Assembly: GCA_009363875.1 (NCBI GenBank)
Contig: CM018696.1
Location: forward strand, 20,287,475 to 20,351,474
Length of the DNA: 64,000 nt
Direction: 5' to 3'
From: Mikania micrantha
Lineage: Eukaryota; Streptophyta; Magnoliopsida; Asterales; Asteraceae
The notes under the pieces: model-generated
Seen by the model: the letters and a program-made list of their open reading frames with translations, nothing else
Database searches by the model: none
Told to the model about the DNA's origin: nothing
Shown: positions 60,395 through 64,000 of the stretch, piece after piece
Position numbering within the stretch: the stretch's first letter is position 1
Layout of the letters: the number at the start of each line of letters is the position of its first letter
Position numbers and translations under genes: made by a program

Positions 60395-63246
60395 TGTAAC
60401 AACCGGTTTTCAACAATGAAACGTATTTGAAATAATCGTTAAAATAACGATTGTGATTGATGAAATTTGAAAGTATGTGAGAAATCATGAACGTGGGAGA
60501 AAACCGTGCGCGAAACGGAGTTACGGATTGTCCGGAATCGCGAAATGAAGAAAATGACTCTTCGCGGTACGCGAAGGTGGTTTTGAGGGTCCTTCGCGGT
60601 ACGCGAAGAGCCCAAAATATCTGAGAACTCCGGATTTCTTCGCGGTACGCGAAGAATTCTTTTGCCCTGCTTCGCGGTACGCGACTAGTGTGGCGGTTTG
60701 GCAGATCGATACTTTTATCAGATTGCTTTAAGAAAAATTTATTTTTTAGATATTTCGACTCCAGCACCACCATGAACGATCTGATCAAGGTTTATCATCC
60801 AAAATTCAGTTCTGAAGCCATCCAGATGTTCAGATCGAGCTAGGGTTCGATTCTACAACTCCTGATCGTCGTTTTCATCTGAGAACTTCGTTCAAAAGGG
60901 TAACGATTCGATCTCTCCTACTAGTTTAATATTGTGTGGATTAAATCTAGTTTTAAGTGTATTATTATGATTATGGGTATTGATTATTGCCTAGTTGATA
61001 ACTAGGGGTTGTTAGAAACGAAGAATTAGATATTTTGATGGTTAAATCTTCGTTTTAAAGCTGGGATGATGTCCGGTTGTTATGAAACCCATATCATGGA
61101 GTGATAACTAGTAGGATGGATAGAATATGATTTTAAATGAAATATGGATTATGATCCATGGGTTAAATGATGATTTTGATGAATTGATGTTAAAAATTAT
61201 TAACAGTTATGATTATAAATGAATTTTGATTAAAAGAAGTGATTGAGATCATAACTAATATAATGAACATCAATTAATTGATGAAATGCCTAAGAAAGGC
61301 ATGGGATATGATGAATTGACTAATACTTACTAAATATAGTAAGATAGAATCAATTATGTGATAAGTTGACTTTGAGAAAGTCAAACCAGTCAAGTGAGTT
61401 GAACTTGATTGTATGTGTTATATGTATTGAATATAGTTGTATATGTGTGAATATGCAACTAGGTGTTGGTGACAGAAGTCAAGTGACAATTCACAGAAGT
61501 GGAGGTTGTAAGAAGTGAACAACCGTTTGAACCAGGTAAGTTACCCAACTTACTGTAACATTACATATAAGTAGTAGAAAGAGTCTACTTGCATGATTGA
61601 AATATGTGAATGATGTTAATTTGTGATTCAAACTATGGGATGATAAATCCTTTAGTTTGTGTTTGTTAAGTTTCAATAAGAAACATATATGCAATATAAT
61701 TGCATTAGAATAACCGGATGAGCCGGTGATTGATTAATATGATTTTGATGTTTATATATTGATTGTGCATAACTTGACTAATGAAACTAATGGAGTTAAA
61801 AGACCTTTGAGAAGGCATTATTAGTTTCAAAATGAATGTTATGCTTGAGTTGTATGCATAATATAAATGCATTAAAATTTAGCCGGATGAGCCGGTGAAA
61901 TTGATTTAATTGAACCACAAATGTGTGGCTAACCGGTTAATCCGGGAACTAAATTGTTGAACCACAAATGTGTGGCTAACCGGTTAATCCGGGAACTAAA
62001 TTGTTGAACCACAAATGTGTGGCTAACCGGTTAACCCGGGAACTAAATTGTTGAACCACAAATGTGTGGCTAATCGGTTAATTCTGGAATTGAATTAAAT
62101 ATGACTCCACAATGGTGGATAGCCAGAGGTGCTGGCAATTGTCTAGATGGAAGTACCGGTGGGTGAACATCTTAGACTTGATTAATATGCCTCCACAATG
62201 GTGGATAGCCAGAGGTGCTGGCAATTGTCTAAATGGAAGTACCGGTGGGTGAACATCTTAGACTTGATAAATATGACTCCACAATGGTGGATAGCCAGAG
62301 GTGCTGGCAATTGTCTAGATGGAAGTACCGGAGGGTGAACATCCTAGACTTGATTAATATGACTCCACAATGGTGGATAGCCAGAGGTGCTGGCAATTGT
62401 CTAGATGGAAGTACCGGTGGGTGAACATCTTAGACTTGATAAATATGACTCCACAATGGTGGATAGCCAGAGGTGCTGGCAATTGTCTTAGATGGAAGTA
62501 CCGGTGGGTGAACATCTTAGACTTGATAAATATGACTCCACAATGGTGGATAGCCAGAGGTGCTGGCAATTGTCTTAGATGGAAGTACCGGTGGGTGAAC
62601 ATCTTAGACTTAATAAATATGACTCCACAATGGTGGATAGCCAGAGGTGCTGGCAATTGTCTTAGATGGAAGTACCGGTGGGTGAACGTCTTAAAACTTG
62701 AATTATTTATGATATCACAAATGTGTGAATAGTCAGATGTGCTGACAAATAGCTATGGTGGAAGTACAGAAATGTGAACACCATAGTGTAATTTTGATTA
62801 AATTATTCTGAACAATAGTCGATGATTGGTAATGTGATATTATTACCTGGTGAGAGTCAATTTGAATAGAAATGACTCAGTTTGAATATTGATTGTGAAA
62901 AATGTATTTATACATTTTGTTGTTGAGAAACCATTGGGGTTACTTACTTAGTTCATATGAACTAATTGTGACTTATATGTGATGTTACAGGTCAAAGATA
63001 TATATGCATCGGGCGATCAGATCGGGCATGTTGTGAAGCAGAACCAAACGTTATGTAAAGTTTATGGTGGTATTAAACTTAAACACACTAGTTTTTATTA
63101 ATCATAAATGTAAATGATTTGAAATTAAGTGTGTTTAAATAATGAAATGTTAATTTCACGCTTCCGAACATAATTTTGTAGTAAAGTTTTAATTTGGGAC
63201 CTAAAAATGGGACACGTGTAATCGTGTGCAAAGTTTGGGTGTTACA
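60395..63246 (+). mobile_element. Solo LTR of C, 2852 bp, with TTGAT target duplication
   Basis: It starts TGTAACAACCGG and ends GGTGTTACA, with TTGAT on both sides (60390-60394 and 63247-63251). It holds the palindrome cluster (about 60559-60690), four 47 bp units (about 61914-62098) and seven 86 bp units (62103, 62189, 62275, 62361, 62447, 62534, 62621). It is 260 bp longer than 37392-39983, mostly from three more 86 bp units. Solo LTRs arise by recombination between the two LTRs of a full element. Confidence 0.93.
62103..62707 (+). repeat. 86 bp tandem array in C solo LTR, seven units
   Basis: Same unit as in the other C LTRs. Later units have GTCTTAGATGG where earlier ones have GTCTAGATGG. 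Reading frames across it on both strands are repeat artefacts. Confidence 0.93.
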
Positions 63247-64000
63247 TTGATGCTTATGCTATAAACTTGAAGCTTAAACTAGATGTTTGATGCTTATACT
63301 ATAAACTTTAAGCTTAAACTAGATGCTTGATGCTTATGCTACAAACTTGAAGCTTAAACTAGATGCTTGATGCTTATGCTATAAACTTGAAGCTTAAACT
63401 AGATGCTTGATGCTTATGCTATAAACTCTATGCTCAAACTATATGCTAATACTTGAAACTAAATGCTCCAAGCTATGATTGTATGCGAAATGCTAAGCTT
63501 GTATCTATTCATGGGCTACGTAATTGCTAAACATTGCAAGAGCAAAGCTTGTACCTATGCAATGAGATATGTGAAAGCTAAACTATGAGGATGCTAAACT
63601 TTTATCTATATATGAGATACGTAAATGCCAAACATTGCTAGAGCAAGGCTTTTGTCTATAGATGAGATATGTAAATGCTAAACTATTTGTGTGTGCACAG
63701 CTTGTGTCTATATATGAGATACGTAATTGCCAAACATTGCTAGAGCAGGGCTTGTATCTTTCTATAGGAGATACGTAAATGCTAAACTATTCGGATGCTA
63801 AGCTTAAACCAATTCATGAGATACGTAATGGCTAAATATTGCTAGAGCAAAGCTTGTATCTAGCCGTGGGCAACGTAAATGCTAAATATTGCTAGAGCAA
63901 AGCTTGTACCCACGCATGAGATTGGTGAAAGCTAAACTATGATTTGTGAAACAATGGTTCTTGTACAACTTACTATAAAGCTAACCCACATAAATGCTAT

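Larger units (their letters stand above)
39984..64000 (+). mobile_element. Element A2: defective Ty3/gypsy, same family as A1, with nested insertions
   Basis: The parts are 5' LTR tail 39984-41408 (left part lost, C inserted just before it), primer site, gag-pol 41578-45393, H1 with E inside (45394-59622), then 3' LTR 59660-64000 and beyond. Its two LTR parts share variants absent from A1, for example TTGCAAGAGCAAAGCTTGTA and GATGCTAAACTTTTATC, which shows they are a pair. The end of pol and about 2.8 kb of the start of the 3' LTR are deleted at 59659/59660. Confidence 0.82.
59660..64000 (+). repeat. A2 3' LTR, left part missing, with C solo LTR inside
   Basis: It matches 3441 onward of the A1 5' LTR. 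The 40 bp array runs 59851-60394, is interrupted by the C solo LTR (60395-63246), and continues to about 63430, then the degenerate repeats to the window end. Two differences from the A2 5' LTR part were seen in the first 150 bp after the C site. Confidence 0.88.

Overview
The window is plant nuclear DNA made almost entirely of nested transposable elements. No host gene, tRNA, rRNA or CRISPR array was found. The elements are Ty3/gypsy chromovirus-type retrotransposons with very long LTRs, a Ty1/copia Sirevirus-like element with an extra 3' reading frame, and small PIF/Harbinger-like DNA elements. All four primer binding sites resemble the initiator-Met type. Protein similarity from memory suggests Asteraceae, but this is low-confidence inference.

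Layout from left to right. Positions 1-598 are the remains of an LTR related to element E. Element A1 (gypsy) starts at 599 with a 4.8 kb 5' LTR carrying a 40 bp tandem array. Its decayed gag-pol stops in RT at about 7864. There a deletion joins it to a Sirevirus-like array (B: truncated internal end, LTR, full internal region, LTR; 7865-25599). After B come part of a Harbinger-like element (H1), the pol tail of A1 split by a second one (H2), and the A1 3' LTR (27427-31820), which holds a third (H3). Element C (gypsy, internally deleted, 31821-39983) follows, then the A2 5' LTR tail (39984-41408) and A2 gag-pol (41578-45393). H1 sits at the same site in A2 as in A1. Element E (45404-58791), an apparently intact gypsy element with LTRs of equal length and no difference seen, is inserted into that H1 copy. 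The window ends in the A2 3' LTR (59660-64000), which carries a solo LTR of C.

Relationships. A1 and A2 share the same nonsense codons, frameshift, protease change and H1 insertion. This suggests their common source was already defective and was moved by enzymes from a relative such as E. C lies at the same site in both LTRs of A2, as a full element on the left and a solo LTR on the right, so it was probably present before A2 moved. E is the youngest insertion seen. Only E has an uninterrupted gag-pol (ATG at 50688, stop at 55220).

Main leads: shared lesions in A1 and A2, inheritance of C within LTRs, the large extra reading frame of B (coiled coil plus a SAP-like motif), and short motif arrays in the LTRs (TGCTGA in B, a CTTCGCG/CGCGAAG palindrome in C, GGCCCA and CGAACC clusters in A and E). 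All identity statements were made by eye.
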